Counted from the first letter of the stretch, positions 26,227 to 35,971 are shown. The stretch is 64,000 nt of DNA from Aquimarina rhabdastrellae (GCA_947387485.1 CANDNT010000001.1:62001-126000); one strand, 5' to 3'. Made by a program: numbers and translations. Notes: generated by a model from the letters alone, not told the origin.

Positions 26227-27543
26227 ATTAGGAAAACTCAATACAAAAGTGGTCTGTTCTTCTTTTGGTTTAAAGAATATACTTCCTCCATGAGCTTCCA
26301 TAATACTCCTAGTTAACGTAAGTCCGATTCCAGAACCCTCTTTTCTAGTTGTAAAATACGGTATAAAAATATGTTCTTTGATATTTTCTGCAATACCAAT
26401 TCCGTTATCTATAAAAAACACATTGGTCTTACTCTCATTTGATATAATCTTAATTTCTAATCGTGGTGTAATACTGTTTACTAATGCATGAATACTATTA
26501 GATATCATATTAATAAAAACTTGTTCTATCTGCTCTTTGTCAAGTGAAAGTATAAATTCTTCTTGTATTTCATATATCAACTTAATTTGCTTGTTTTTGA
26601 ATTCTTCTTGAAACAATTGTAAAGTTTGCGATAGTAATTCTCCTAGATTAACTTTCTCTTTTTGAGGTAAAGGAAGCTCAGTTAATTTACGATATGTATC
26701 CACAAAATTAGTAAGATGCTGCGAACGTTTCTTTATGATTTTCAGTCCCATTGCTAGTTCTTCTAAGCTTTCATTATCTATTTCATTTTGGTTTAATATA
26801 CTACCTAAACTATTTGCCAAACTACTAATAGGAGTAATCGTATTAATGATCTCATGAGACATTACATTCATCAATTTATACCAGGATTCCTTTTCTTTTT
26901 TATTGATAAGTTGTTGTACCGTCTCCAATGACAATACCAGATATTCATATTCATACGCCTGTGTTACTGCCGTTTTTAATAAAAATGATTCTGTTTCGTC
27001 ATTTACACGTATCGTAACAACATTTTTACTAGGCAACCATTCTTTTTGATCAACGAATTGTAATAAAGGTTTTATCTTTTCTTTGAGTAGTTCCCATCTA
27101 TAATATTTAGGGATATTCAAAAACCTTGTAAGTGCTGTATTTATTTGATAGACCCCAATATTTTGATTAGCATCCTTCCTTAAGATTAAAATGCCTATAG
27201 CAAGATGCTCAATAATATTAGTAAAAATTAATTGTTCTGAGTACTGTTGCTTATTTCTTCTCTTTAACTGTTCTAATAGTGTTTTAATTTTAATATAAAG
27301 CGGATGTTTTTTTCTTTTATCACCTATTGTTATAGCATAATCATCTGATAACACACAATCCAGAATTTTTTCAAAATCAAGTAAAACTTTTTGAATCACC
27401 TCAACTATCAATACGCATTGAATTATTAGTATAACGAATACAATCCAAAAAGTTATAGGATATGATTTATATACTAGAGTAAGTACAATAGTATTGCTGA
27501 TAATCAACAGTAATCTAAATAGAATAATTTTCTTGATATTCAT
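26221..27543 (-). CDS. Sensor histidine kinase of the export module
   Basis: This membrane-bound kinase has 440 residues. Two transmembrane helices (about 8-27 and 30-52) are separated by only a few residues, so there is almost no periplasmic sensor loop. A cytoplasmic PAS-like region follows (about 95-215). The HisKA domain carries phospho-acceptor His230 in NVMSHEIINTITP. The HATPase domain has the N box FINMISNSIHAL, FIDNGIGIAE, an F box PYFTTRKEG and G2 SGIGLTLTRSIM. It lies 5 bp downstream of the response regulator gene on the same strand. The tiny extracellular part suggests sensing inside the membrane or through the partner transporter, which is inference. Confidence 0.9.
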   Translation of the reverse strand: MNIKKIILFRLLLIISNTIVLTLVYKSYPITFWIVFVILIIQCVLIVEVIQKVLLDFEKILDCVLSDDYAITIGDKRKKHPLYIKIKTLLEQLKRRNKQQYSEQLIFTNIIEHLAIGILILRKDANQNIGVYQINTALTRFLNIPKYYRWELLKEKIKPLLQFVDQKEWLPSKNVVTIRVNDETESFLLKTAVTQAYEYEYLVLSLETVQQLINKKEKESWYKLMNVMSHEIINTITPISSLANSLGSILNQNEIDNESLEELAMGLKIIKKRSQHLTNFVDTYRKLTELPLPQKEKVNLGELLSQTLQLFQEEFKNKQIKLIYEIQEEFILSLDKEQIEQVFINMISNSIHALVNSITPRLEIKIISNESKTNVFFIDNGIGIAENIKEHIFIPYFTTRKEGSGIGLTLTRSIMEAHGGSIFFKPKEEQTTFVLSFPNL

Positions 27544-27548
27544 AATAC

Positions 27549-28919
27549 TTATATATTATGTTTTTCTATACGTCTATACAAAGCTGCTCTAGTTAATCCC
27601 AAAACTTTTGCTGCTTTACTAATGTTTCCTTGAAACTTGTGTAAAGCTTCTTGAATCAATCTCTTTTCTGTTTCCTCTAAATTTAAAGAAACTGCTGCTG
27701 ACTGCTGAAATTTTTTATTTGAGAAATGTAAATCCTCTGTTGCTACAGTATCATTTTCGGTTATAATTACAGCTCGTTCTATTATATGCTCTAATTCTCT
27801 AATATTACCTGGCCAATGGTATTCTTGTAAAGCTTTTATTGCTGGTTTGGAAATTTCAACTATAGTTTTACGATATTTTTGTGTTAACTTTTTCAGAAAA
27901 TGATTTGCCAAAGGCACAATATCTTCCTTACGGTCTCTTAAAGGAGGTAGACTGAGTTCAATAGTATTTATACGGTATAATAAATCCTGTCTAAAACGCT
28001 GTTCTTCTACCATTTTATGAATATCGGCATTGGTTGCACAAATAATGCGAACATCTATTGGTCGTTCTTTGGCTTCACCCAAACGGGTTATTTTTCTATT
28101 TTGTATTACGGTAAGTAATTTTGATTGTAAATGCAATGGTAGATTTCCTATTTCATCTAGAAAAATAGTTCCTCCTTTGGCTAACTCAAATCGTCCCAAA
28201 GTGTCTTTATGCGCATCTGTAAAAGCACCTTTTGCATAGCCAAATAACTCACTTTCAAAAAGATTTTCGTTTAACGCTCCTAAGTCAACATGTATAAAAG
28301 GATGATGTTTACGTTGAGATTTTAAATGAATTTCTTTGGCATACACATATTTTCCAGTACCATTTTCTCCCAATATCAAAATAGTAGCATCTGTAGGAGC
28401 AACTTTTTGCATTAGTTTGATAGCATCGTTCATAATAGCCGATGTACCTATAATATGTCCAGTACTTTGATGAAAATCATTATTTTTCTGTTCTTGTATA
28501 TTTTTTAATTGACTTGTTTTACGTTTTGATCTAGCTAATTCTACACCCGCATTAATTACTCCATAAAGCTTCTCTGTATTCCAAGGCTTTAAAATAAAAT
28601 CTGTTGCTCCTTGTTTAATAGCATCTACTGCTAAGTTTACACTACCAAAAGCAGTCATTAATATTACTGTAGTTTCTCCCGAAATTTCTTTTATACGTTT
28701 AAGCCAATACAAACCTTCTTTACCATCCTCATAGCCTATACGATAATTCATATCTAATAAAACCACATCTATAGGTTCTTGAGCAACATATTCAAGAATT
28801 TTCTTTGGATTTGTAGTTTTTAATATCTGTGTGAAATAAGGTTTTAAACTTAGCTTTGCCGAAAACAAAATATCTTCGTCATCATCCACAAGCAATATAG
28901 TAGCTTCTTTCTTTCTCAT
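27549..28919 (-). CDS. NtrC-type sigma-54-dependent response regulator
   Basis: This 456-residue regulator of sigma-54 promoters is three-domain. The receiver has phospho-acceptor Asp56 in VVLLDMNY and Thr/Lys further on. The AAA+ domain has Walker A GENGTGK, the sigma-54 contact loop GAFTDA (231-236; the usual form is GAFTGA) and Walker B GTIFLDEIG. The C-terminal Fis-type helix-turn-helix is NISKAAKVLGLTRAALYRRI. It pairs with the kinase 5 bp downstream. Between its start and the divergent efflux operon lie two 16-bp palindromes, suggesting direct control of that operon and autoregulation. Confidence 0.93.
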   Translation of the reverse strand: MRKKEATILLVDDDEDILFSAKLSLKPYFTQILKTTNPKKILEYVAQEPIDVVLLDMNYRIGYEDGKEGLYWLKRIKEISGETTVILMTAFGSVNLAVDAIKQGATDFILKPWNTEKLYGVINAGVELARSKRKTSQLKNIQEQKNNDFHQSTGHIIGTSAIMNDAIKLMQKVAPTDATILILGENGTGKYVYAKEIHLKSQRKHHPFIHVDLGALNENLFESELFGYAKGAFTDAHKDTLGRFELAKGGTIFLDEIGNLPLHLQSKLLTVIQNRKITRLGEAKERPIDVRIICATNADIHKMVEEQRFRQDLLYRINTIELSLPPLRDRKEDIVPLANHFLKKLTQKYRKTIVEISKPAIKALQEYHWPGNIRELEHIIERAVIITENDTVATEDLHFSNKKFQQSAAVSLNLEETEKRLIQEALHKFQGNISKAAKVLGLTRAALYRRIEKHNI

Positions 28920-28937
28920 AATACATAATTACATTCT

Positions 28938-28975
28938 TGTTTGATAATGAACAAATAAATGTTCGATTATGAACA
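28938..28975. promoter_or_regulatory. Two tandem 16-bp palindromes, probable UAS of the NtrC-type regulator
   Basis: TGTTTGATAATGAACA (28938-28953) and TGTTCGATTATGAACA (28960-28975) are 14/16 identical, each close to the form TGTTC-N6-GAACA. They are 22 bp apart, two helical turns, so they lie on one face of the DNA. They sit about 118 and 96 bp before the start site predicted from the sigma-54 promoter of the efflux operon and just upstream of the regulator gene. Enhancer sites of NtrC-type dimers have this position and shape. The binding protein is inferred. Confidence 0.6.
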
Positions 28976-29037
28976 CTTACTTTCAGCTACAAAAACGCAA
29001 TTACCTGATTTACAACATATAACATATTCATTCTTTT

Positions 29038-29054
29038 TTGGTACAACTCTAGTT
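29038..29054 (+). promoter_or_regulatory. Sigma-54-like promoter of the export operon
   Basis: TTGGTACAACTCTAGTT fits YTGGCACGNNNNTTGCW with the GG at -24 and the G of the -12 GC at correct spacing; C-to-T and T-to-A changes weaken it. It would start transcription near 29064, 16 bp before the ATG. Confidence 0.4.
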
Positions 29055-29079
29055 TACATGTAGTTGTAAATCAAAAAGA

Positions 29080-30327
29080 ATGGACAAGATTTTAGAACCT
29101 AAAAAGGGTAAAAAATTAAAAAAGGGAATATGGATAAGCCTAATAGCTCTTTTTATAATAGCTATTACTATCGTAAATCTAACACGTAAGAAACAAGTGA
29201 ATTTAGATCGTATTACATTAGGAATTAAAAAAGTTACTCAAGGTGATTTTGAAGACGTAATTGTTTTTAATAGTACTGTACACCCAAAAACTTCAATTTT
29301 TATAAATGTTATACAAGGCGGTGCAATAGCCGAAGTTTATGCAGAAAGTGGTCAGAGAGTATCAAAAGGAACTCCTTTATTACGTATTCATAATCCCAAT
29401 GCAGAACTGAGTTATTTAACTCAAGAAACCAATATAGTTGAACAAATCAATAGTTTGAGAAATATAAGAGCTACCATAAAAACGCAGCAATTAGAACTAC
29501 AACAACAATTACTCAATATTGATAACGATTTTAAAAATGCAGAGCGACAATACAAAATTGATACAACCTTATATAAAAAACATGTTATAGCCCGTAATGC
29601 TTATGAAGCCTCTGTACAAGAATTTAACTATCAAAAAGGGCGTAACAAGGTTATAAAAGCTAATGTTAATCAAGAAAAACTGGATAGACAAATACAATTA
29701 GCTCGTATCAATACCTCATTGCATAATATGGAGAAGAGCCTCGAGCTCTTAAAAAAGAATAAAGAAAATTTTATAATCAAAGCACCATCAGATGGGTTAT
29801 TATCTTCTTTTAATCCCGTATTAGGAGAACATTATAATCAAGGACAAAGTATAGGTAAAATAGATGTTCTTGATGGATATAAACTTGAAGCCAAAATGGA
29901 CGAATATTATATTGCAAAACTTCATGAAGGCATACAAGGTAATGCTATTACTACCGAAGCAACTTATTCTGTAGAAACGTCAAAAATTCATCCCGAAATT
30001 GTCAATGGACAATTCACACTAGAATTATTATTTAAAAATGATAGTGCCTCTTCTCATTTAAAAAGAGGTATGACACTTAAAACAAAAGTATTTCTTTCCA
30101 ATAACAGTAAGGCTTTACTTATACCCAAAGGCCTGTTTTATCAAAGTACTCAAGGTAAATGGGTTTATGTAATGGATGGAAATGATAAAGCTATTAAAAG
30201 AAATATAAAGATAGGGAGAGAGAATCCTTTTTATTACGAAGTACTTGAAGGACTATCTGAAGGAGACCAAATACTTACATCAAGTTATGATGATTTTATA
30301 GACGTAGAACAAATAAATATTAAATAA
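29080..30327 (+). CDS. HlyD/MacA-type periplasmic adaptor
   Basis: The 415-residue membrane-fusion protein has an N-terminal membrane anchor (about 19-37, after a Lys-rich cytoplasmic tail). A barrel-sandwich (lipoyl) domain (GGAIAEVYAESGQRVSKG, about 80-97) follows, then a long coiled-coil hairpin (about 115-230, with Gln-rich LQQQ) and the returning lipoyl half (IIKAPSDGLLSSFNPVLGEHYNQG). Beta-barrel and membrane-proximal domains end the protein. It is first in the operon with the MacB-like ATPase and permeases and would link them to an outer-membrane channel encoded elsewhere. Confidence 0.9.
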   Translation: MDKILEPKKGKKLKKGIWISLIALFIIAITIVNLTRKKQVNLDRITLGIKKVTQGDFEDVIVFNSTVHPKTSIFINVIQGGAIAEVYAESGQRVSKGTPLLRIHNPNAELSYLTQETNIVEQINSLRNIRATIKTQQLELQQQLLNIDNDFKNAERQYKIDTTLYKKHVIARNAYEASVQEFNYQKGRNKVIKANVNQEKLDRQIQLARINTSLHNMEKSLELLKKNKENFIIKAPSDGLLSSFNPVLGEHYNQGQSIGKIDVLDGYKLEAKMDEYYIAKLHEGIQGNAITTEATYSVETSKIHPEIVNGQFTLELLFKNDSASSHLKRGMTLKTKVFLSNNSKALLIPKGLFYQSTQGKWVYVMDGNDKAIKRNIKIGRENPFYYEVLEGLSEGDQILTSSYDDFIDVEQINIK

Positions 30328-30328
30328 G

Positions 30329-30481
30329 ATGGTAAAATTAATTTTACTTTTGGTATTGTACACTTTTACAATGTATAAACCATTAGTTAGCTATTCTAAA
30401 GAAGATAGCATAGTAAGTCCTAGTGATAATACAGCTGTAACTAGCACTATTCATCTTCAAAACAAACAATCAACTATTTAA
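30329..30481 (+). CDS. Small exported peptide (50 aa) inside the transporter operon
   Basis: This ATG-started ORF begins 1 bp after the adaptor stop codon and ends 11 bp before the ATPase start, so it is tightly embedded. It encodes 50 residues: a hydrophobic stretch KLILLLVLYTFTMYKPL (about 3-19), fitting a signal peptide or anchor, and then a polar Ser/Asp/Asn/Thr-rich tail with no Cys. The spacing suggests it is a real gene rather than spacer. I know no family for it; it could be a small accessory subunit or a signal peptide. Confidence 0.5.
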   Translation: MVKLILLLVLYTFTMYKPLVSYSKEDSIVSPSDNTAVTSTIHLQNKQSTI

Positions 30482-30492
30482 AAGTATTTCTT

Positions 30493-31191
30493 ATGATTAT
30501 TATAAAAAACTTAAAAAAAATATACAGAACTGAAGAAGTAGAAACTACTGCTATACATAATCTAAATCTAGAAATACAACGTGGAGAGTTTGTATCAATA
30601 ATGGGAACTTCTGGTTCAGGAAAATCTTCATTACTTAATATTATAGGGCTATTAGATAGTCCTAACGAAGGAAGTTACACTTTTGACAGTATCGAAGTAG
30701 CTGATTTTAATGAAAAACAAAGAGCACAACTACGCAAAGAAAACATCGGTTTTGTATTTCAAAACTTCAATCTTATAGATGAGCTTACTGTTTTCGAAAA
30801 TGTTGAACTTCCCTTGATTTATAACAAAGTAAAAGCTAGTGAACGTAAAAAGAGAGTCAACGAAATTCTAGACCGTATTGGTATAGCGCATAGAGCAAAA
30901 CATTATCCGTTACAATTATCAGGTGGACAGCAACAACGTGTAGCAGTAGCTAGAGCTCTTGTTACTAATCCTAAGTTAATTCTAGCAGATGAACCTACAG
31001 GTAATTTGGATAGTAAAAACGGAAATGAAGTAATGGAACTTTTAACAGAACTTCATGCAAATGGTTCTACTATCGTGATGGTGACACACTCTTCTTATGA
31101 CGCAAAGTTTTCTAGTCGAATTGTTACCATGAAGGATGGAGAAATTATCTCTGAAAAAGAGAATACACATAACATTGATGTCTTAGTTTAA
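30493..31191 (+). CDS. MacB/LolD-type ABC transporter ATPase
   Basis: This 232-residue ATPase powers the two FtsX-like permeases. It contains Walker [10 protein letters not shown] (38-46), Q-loop [21 protein letters not shown] (as adjoining motifs), signature [15 protein letters not shown], Walker [14 protein letters not shown] and H-loop VMVTHS. The ENVELPL and GNLDS forms place it in the MacB/LolD/FtsE mechanotransmission group, which move lipoproteins, peptides or antibiotics from the periplasm rather than pump through the membrane. It sits between a small ORF and the first permease. Confidence 0.95.
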   Translation: MIIIKNLKKIYRTEEVETTAIHNLNLEIQRGEFVSIMGTSGSGKSSLLNIIGLLDSPNEGSYTFDSIEVADFNEKQRAQLRKENIGFVFQNFNLIDELTVFENVELPLIYNKVKASERKKRVNEILDRIGIAHRAKHYPLQLSGGQQQRVAVARALVTNPKLILADEPTGNLDSKNGNEVMELLTELHANGSTIVMVTHSSYDAKFSSRIVTMKDGEIISEKENTHNIDVLV

Positions 31192-31202
31192 ATTAAAGTA
31201 TT

Positions 31203-33593
31203 ATGATTCAACTTTGGTTTAAACTATTTTATCGGAACATCCGAAAAAATGTACTTAGTACTATTATCAATATCTCTGGACTTACGATAAGTATTATAGG
31301 ATTAATTTTAGTGTTACTGTATTATACAAACGAAAACTCTTATGATACTTGGAATCCTCATAATGATCAGATTTACAAAGTAAATCACATTATGGCGGAT
31401 GGTCAAATTTATAGTACTTCGACTTATCCAGAAGGACCTACATCTGCTGCTGTTATTCCCGAAATAGAATCACAATTTACCATGAATTCTTATTATTCTA
31501 GTAAATTACTTATATACAAAGATAAATCTGTATATACTTCGGGGATCGTAAGTGCAAATGAGAACTTTTTTGATTTTTTTCCTCATCCTTTGTTAAAAGG
31601 TGATCCTAAAAATATCCTGAAAGATGCTCATAGCATTGTAATATCATCTGAGCTTGAGCGTAAAATATTTGGTACAGAAAAATCTATAGGTCAAACTATA
31701 AAGATAGAGGCTGCTAATTATATAGTAACAGGTGTTTATCAATTAAAAAAGCCTAGCAATATAGAACCTCAAGTTATTCTTAAAAAAGAAGCTATTGAGA
31801 ATACCAATTGGGGAATGCATGGTTATCACACGTATTATAAAGTAACTTCCAATACCGATATTACATCTTTGGAGGATAAGTTACAAGCTGTTTTTATAGA
31901 TAATTATTATCAAAAAGAAGCCAACAAACTCGATATGTCTCTAGAAGATTATATAGCAAAATATGGTAGCAAACCATTTTTAGAGCCTTTAAACAAAATG
32001 CGTTTATCATTAATAGGCGATGGGGGATTAGAAGGAACAGGTAATTATCTCCTGCTTATGATTATGCTTGGTTTATCTATATTAATTTTGCTTATATCAA
32101 GTATTAACTTTATCAACTTATCACTTTCAAACGCTCTTGAACGAGCAAAAGAAGTAGGTATTAAAAAAACGCTGGGAGAATCAAGAAGGCGTTTAAAACT
32201 ATTTTTTGCTCTTGAGATTATAGGACAATGCTTCATCGCTTTAATATGTACTATAGCTGTGATAGAATTAATACTTCCAAGTCTTAATAGTTTTATAGGC
32301 AAAGATTTATCTTTAAATGACTCCTATACTTGGATATTAGTTATTCTTATACTATTGATTATTTCTCTTATTATAGGCTATATCTATGGTGTATATCTAA
32401 GTAATTTTAAAGCTCTTAATGTATTAAAAGGAAACATACTTAGAAGCAAAAAAATGATTCTCTTGCGTAACCTTATGCTTGGTGTTCAGTTTTTTATTTC
32501 GGGACTATTTCTAATAAGTGGTTTTGTTATCTACGCTCAGGTAAATTTTATGAATACTAAAGATTTAGGGTTTAATGGAGATCAAGTTTTAATTGCAACC
32601 TTTAATAGTGCTTCAAATAATCATTGGTCAAAATATGAACTCATCAAAAGTAAGTTTAATAATTATACTGGAATACAAAGTATCTCTTCTAGTTTTCAAA
32701 CTCCTGGAGCAAATAATAATATGTCTCTTGATATTGATTATAAAGATAAAGTAGTAGATACTAGATTTGTTCCTTTAGATTTTGGGCATTTTGAAATGAT
32801 TAAAGCTAGTTTTGATCAAGGTAGAAGTTTTAATCCATCTTTTTCTTCTGATACCATTAATGCGGTTGTTTTTAATAAAACAGCAATACGTCAATTGGGT
32901 ATAGAAAACCCCATAGGCAAGATTGTTCCAATGTTTAATAAACAGCTAAAGATTATAGGAGTTGTAAATGACTACCATGTACTTGGTATGGAAGAAGAAA
33001 TACCGCCCATGTTCTTCCTACATTTTAAAAGTATTCCTTGGTTTAGAAGTCAATTTAATGCTGTGCATTTTAAACTAAAAAAAGAAAACATTGCACAAAG
33101 TATTCATGCTATAGAGCAATTCTGGAATGCCGAAATAGAACCTGGTTTTCCTTTTTCATATCAATTTCTAGATCAACAATTTGCCAAGACTTATGAAAAA
33201 TATGAAAAACAACAACTCATCTTTTTTATCTTAACACTTATCGTGATAAGTATCGCATTATTAGGATTATTTGCTTTATCAAAACTCACTATACAACAAC
33301 GATTAAAAGAAGTAGCTATACGAAAAACCTTAGGAGCGAGTTCTAGAGAAATTATTATACCATTAATCAAAAATTTTCTAAAAATAGTTGTGATCGCCTC
33401 TATCATACTTATTCCTATTGCTTTTTATGGAATGCAACAATGGCTAAATAATTTTACCTATCGTATAGATATGCCGTATTGGCCATATATCATTACTCCA
33501 ATAATTTTACTGCTTCTCGTTTTATTAATAGTCGGCACAAAAGCAAAACAAGCAACTCGAATAAATTTAATTCATTATTTAAAATTTGAATAG
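31203..33593 (+). CDS. ABC transporter permease (FtsX/MacB family), first copy
   Basis: This 796-residue permease starts with a transmembrane helix (about 17-42), then a large periplasmic MacB_PCD domain (about 43-275). A transmembrane cluster (about 278-450) carries the first FtsX domain, with SNALERAKEVGIKKTLGESRRRLKLFF split by the cytoplasmic loop. A second periplasmic domain (about 455-665) and the C-terminal FtsX helices (KEVAIRKTLGASSREIIIPL) follow. Two FtsX modules in one chain are typical of Bacteroidota MacB-like permeases. The next gene is a paralog starting 5 bp later; they probably pair as a heterodimer. Confidence 0.92.
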   Translation: MIQLWFKLFYRNIRKNVLSTIINISGLTISIIGLILVLLYYTNENSYDTWNPHNDQIYKVNHIMADGQIYSTSTYPEGPTSAAVIPEIESQFTMNSYYSSKLLIYKDKSVYTSGIVSANENFFDFFPHPLLKGDPKNILKDAHSIVISSELERKIFGTEKSIGQTIKIEAANYIVTGVYQLKKPSNIEPQVILKKEAIENTNWGMHGYHTYYKVTSNTDITSLEDKLQAVFIDNYYQKEANKLDMSLEDYIAKYGSKPFLEPLNKMRLSLIGDGGLEGTGNYLLLMIMLGLSILILLISSINFINLSLSNALERAKEVGIKKTLGESRRRLKLFFALEIIGQCFIALICTIAVIELILPSLNSFIGKDLSLNDSYTWILVILILLIISLIIGYIYGVYLSNFKALNVLKGNILRSKKMILLRNLMLGVQFFISGLFLISGFVIYAQVNFMNTKDLGFNGDQVLIATFNSASNNHWSKYELIKSKFNNYTGIQSISSSFQTPGANNNMSLDIDYKDKVVDTRFVPLDFGHFEMIKASFDQGRSFNPSFSSDTINAVVFNKTAIRQLGIENPIGKIVPMFNKQLKIIGVVNDYHVLGMEEEIPPMFFLHFKSIPWFRSQFNAVHFKLKKENIAQSIHAIEQFWNAEIEPGFPFSYQFLDQQFAKTYEKYEKQQLIFFILTLIVISIALLGLFALSKLTIQQRLKEVAIRKTLGASSREIIIPLIKNFLKIVVIASIILIPIAFYGMQQWLNNFTYRIDMPYWPYIITPIILLLLVLLIVGTKAKQATRINLIHYLKFE

Positions 33594-33598
33594 CAATT

Positions 33599-35971
33599 AT
33601 GACAACATTATGGTTTAAGCTATTCTACAGGAATAGCAAGAAAAATTGGCTTAACAGCTTTATAAATATTATTGGCCTTTCATTAGGTTTAATTGGGTTA
33701 ACTATCGTATTATCCTATTTCAATTATGAAAATAGTTTTAATAGTTGGAATCCTCATAAAGAAGAAATTTACAGAGTAATTCACGATGTGAATGATGGCG
33801 TTATCTGGGAAGTTAGTAATGCTGTAGAAGGCGCTACATTTAAAGAAGAATTACCTGAAGTAACAAATATTTACCTATCAAATGGTTACTATGATGAAGT
33901 TTTAATAGAAACCAATCAAAAGAAAATATTTCTTGATGGTCTTCTCGAAGGTGATGCTAATTTTTTTGATTTCTTTCCTTTTACAGTTTTAGAAGGAAGT
34001 ATTGAAGGCTTTAAAAATGCAAAAAATAATTTAGCACTTTCAAAAGAACAAGCGACCAAGCTTTATGGACAAGAATCTGCTTTAGGACAAATCATTACTT
34101 TTTATGATAAACCCTATACTGTTGCTATGGTTTATGAAATCCCTGGGTCATCATATTTCTCTCCATCTATTGTTTATCAATTCACAGAAAAATTGGAACC
34201 GCAATGGGGAAATTTCAGTTATACCTTATTTTGTAAAATTAATAAAGGTTCTAATATAGCGTCTCTTGAAACCAAAATGGCTAACATTTTAAGAGCACAT
34301 AGAAACAATACTACTGATAAGGTTTTTTTAGAACAATTAGCAAATATAAGATTAAAAGGAAAAAGTAAAGATGGTGGCCCAGAAGGAAAAGGTAATTATA
34401 AACTATTAATGATTTTTTTAAGTTTATCTATATTATTGATTTTTATTTCATCTGTAAACTTTGTAAATCTTTCGATTGCTTCGGCTTCATTTAGGGCTAA
34501 GGAAATAGGTATCAAAAAGACACTAGGATTGTCAAAAAAACATATTTATTTCCAATTAGGAGGAGAAATCCTATTACAGTGTTTTATTTCCATGATTATC
34601 GCTCTAGTTGCTGTAGAGCTCATTCTCCCATACTTTAATACGTTCATGGGATTAAATTTAGATTTAAACGAGCCTAAAATTCTTATTCAGATTTTTTCTA
34701 TAACTACACTAGTTGCTATAATAATTAGCAGTATTCCATCTATATATTCTGCCAATTTTAAGAGTATAAAAGTTCTAAAGGGTAATATTGCTAGAAGTAA
34801 AAAAGGGGTTTTATTACGTCATTTTATGCTTGGTTTACAATTCCTTATATCTGGGTTCTTTTTGATAAGTATGCTTATCATTTTGAATCAAGTAAACTAT
34901 ATGATGCAAAAAGATTTAGGTTTCTCTGGTGATCAAATTGCTATTGTATATGGACATAGTAGTGCAAGTGGCATGTATGATCGTTATCAAGTAGCCAAAA
35001 AAGAACTTATCAAACATCCTAACATTAAAAATGTTACCAGTAATTTTTTCATTCCGGGTAATGCTGCTTCTAACTCAACAAATGTTACCTATAGAGATAA
35101 AGATATCATAGGATATAGTAATCCTATTGACTTTGGGTATATCGAAACAGTTAATATCGAAGTTTTAAAAGGAAGGTCTTTACAATCTAAATTTGCTTCA
35201 GATACCTTAAAAAATATCCTTATTAATGAAGTACTTGCCAAAGAGTTAGGAATCCATGAAGATCCTATAGGCAAAAAGATTGACATAGGATTAAGCGATG
35301 GTGTTAACGACGGTAAACAATTAACAATTATAGGAATGGTTAAAGATTATCACATTAGAGGATTTGATCAAAAAATACCACCTATGTTTATGATGCATTG
35401 GAATAGTTTTAGTTTCATGAAAAATTATAATTTCAGGAAAATACAATTCAAAATTGATCCAGATAATATTGAGGATACAATGGCTTATATAGAAAACTAT
35501 TGGAAAACTAATATCGAACAAGATTATCCATTTGAATATGAGTTTTTAAACGATTCTTTTGCTAGAACGTATAAAAAATATCAACGACAACAAACACTCA
35601 TGAGTATTATTACCATGATTGCCATAAGTATTGCATTGTTGGGATTATTTGCATTAGCTACATTAACTATTCAACAACGCTATAAAGAAGTTGCTATAAG
35701 AAAAACTTTAGGTGCCTCTATTTATGAGATTATGATACAACTACTTAAAGATTTCATTAAAATCACCATACTAGCATCGCTCTTTTTAATACCCATCACT
35801 TATTATTTTATGCAACAATGGTTAAATGATTTTGTTTATCATATTGATATGCCTTTTTGGCCCTATATTATTACTCCGATTATATTAATACTTCTAGTTA
35901 TTTTTATTGTTGGTATAAAGGCTTACAATGCAACAAAACTTGATTTAATAACCTATTTAAAATTTGAATAG
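33599..35971 (+). CDS. ABC transporter permease (FtsX/MacB family), second copy
   Basis: This 790-residue paralog of the preceding permease has the same order of domains. The N-terminal and central coupling motifs are clearly related (ASFRAKEIGIKKTLGLSKKHIYFQL; KEVAIRKTLGASIYEIMIQL, given as parts), and both end in YLKFE. The two periplasmic domains differ more, as expected if each contacts a distinct partner or substrate. It is the last large gene of the operon; no terminator is seen before the GG-leader peptide 166 bp downstream. Confidence 0.92.
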   Translation: MTTLWFKLFYRNSKKNWLNSFINIIGLSLGLIGLTIVLSYFNYENSFNSWNPHKEEIYRVIHDVNDGVIWEVSNAVEGATFKEELPEVTNIYLSNGYYDEVLIETNQKKIFLDGLLEGDANFFDFFPFTVLEGSIEGFKNAKNNLALSKEQATKLYGQESALGQIITFYDKPYTVAMVYEIPGSSYFSPSIVYQFTEKLEPQWGNFSYTLFCKINKGSNIASLETKMANILRAHRNNTTDKVFLEQLANIRLKGKSKDGGPEGKGNYKLLMIFLSLSILLIFISSVNFVNLSIASASFRAKEIGIKKTLGLSKKHIYFQLGGEILLQCFISMIIALVAVELILPYFNTFMGLNLDLNEPKILIQIFSITTLVAIIISSIPSIYSANFKSIKVLKGNIARSKKGVLLRHFMLGLQFLISGFFLISMLIILNQVNYMMQKDLGFSGDQIAIVYGHSSASGMYDRYQVAKKELIKHPNIKNVTSNFFIPGNAASNSTNVTYRDKDIIGYSNPIDFGYIETVNIEVLKGRSLQSKFASDTLKNILINEVLAKELGIHEDPIGKKIDIGLSDGVNDGKQLTIIGMVKDYHIRGFDQKIPPMFMMHWNSFSFMKNYNFRKIQFKIDPDNIEDTMAYIENYWKTNIEQDYPFEYEFLNDSFARTYKKYQRQQTLMSIITMIAISIALLGLFALATLTIQQRYKEVAIRKTLGASIYEIMIQLLKDFIKITILASLFLIPITYYFMQQWLNDFVYHIDMPFWPYIITPIILILLVIFIVGIKAYNATKLDLITYLKFE

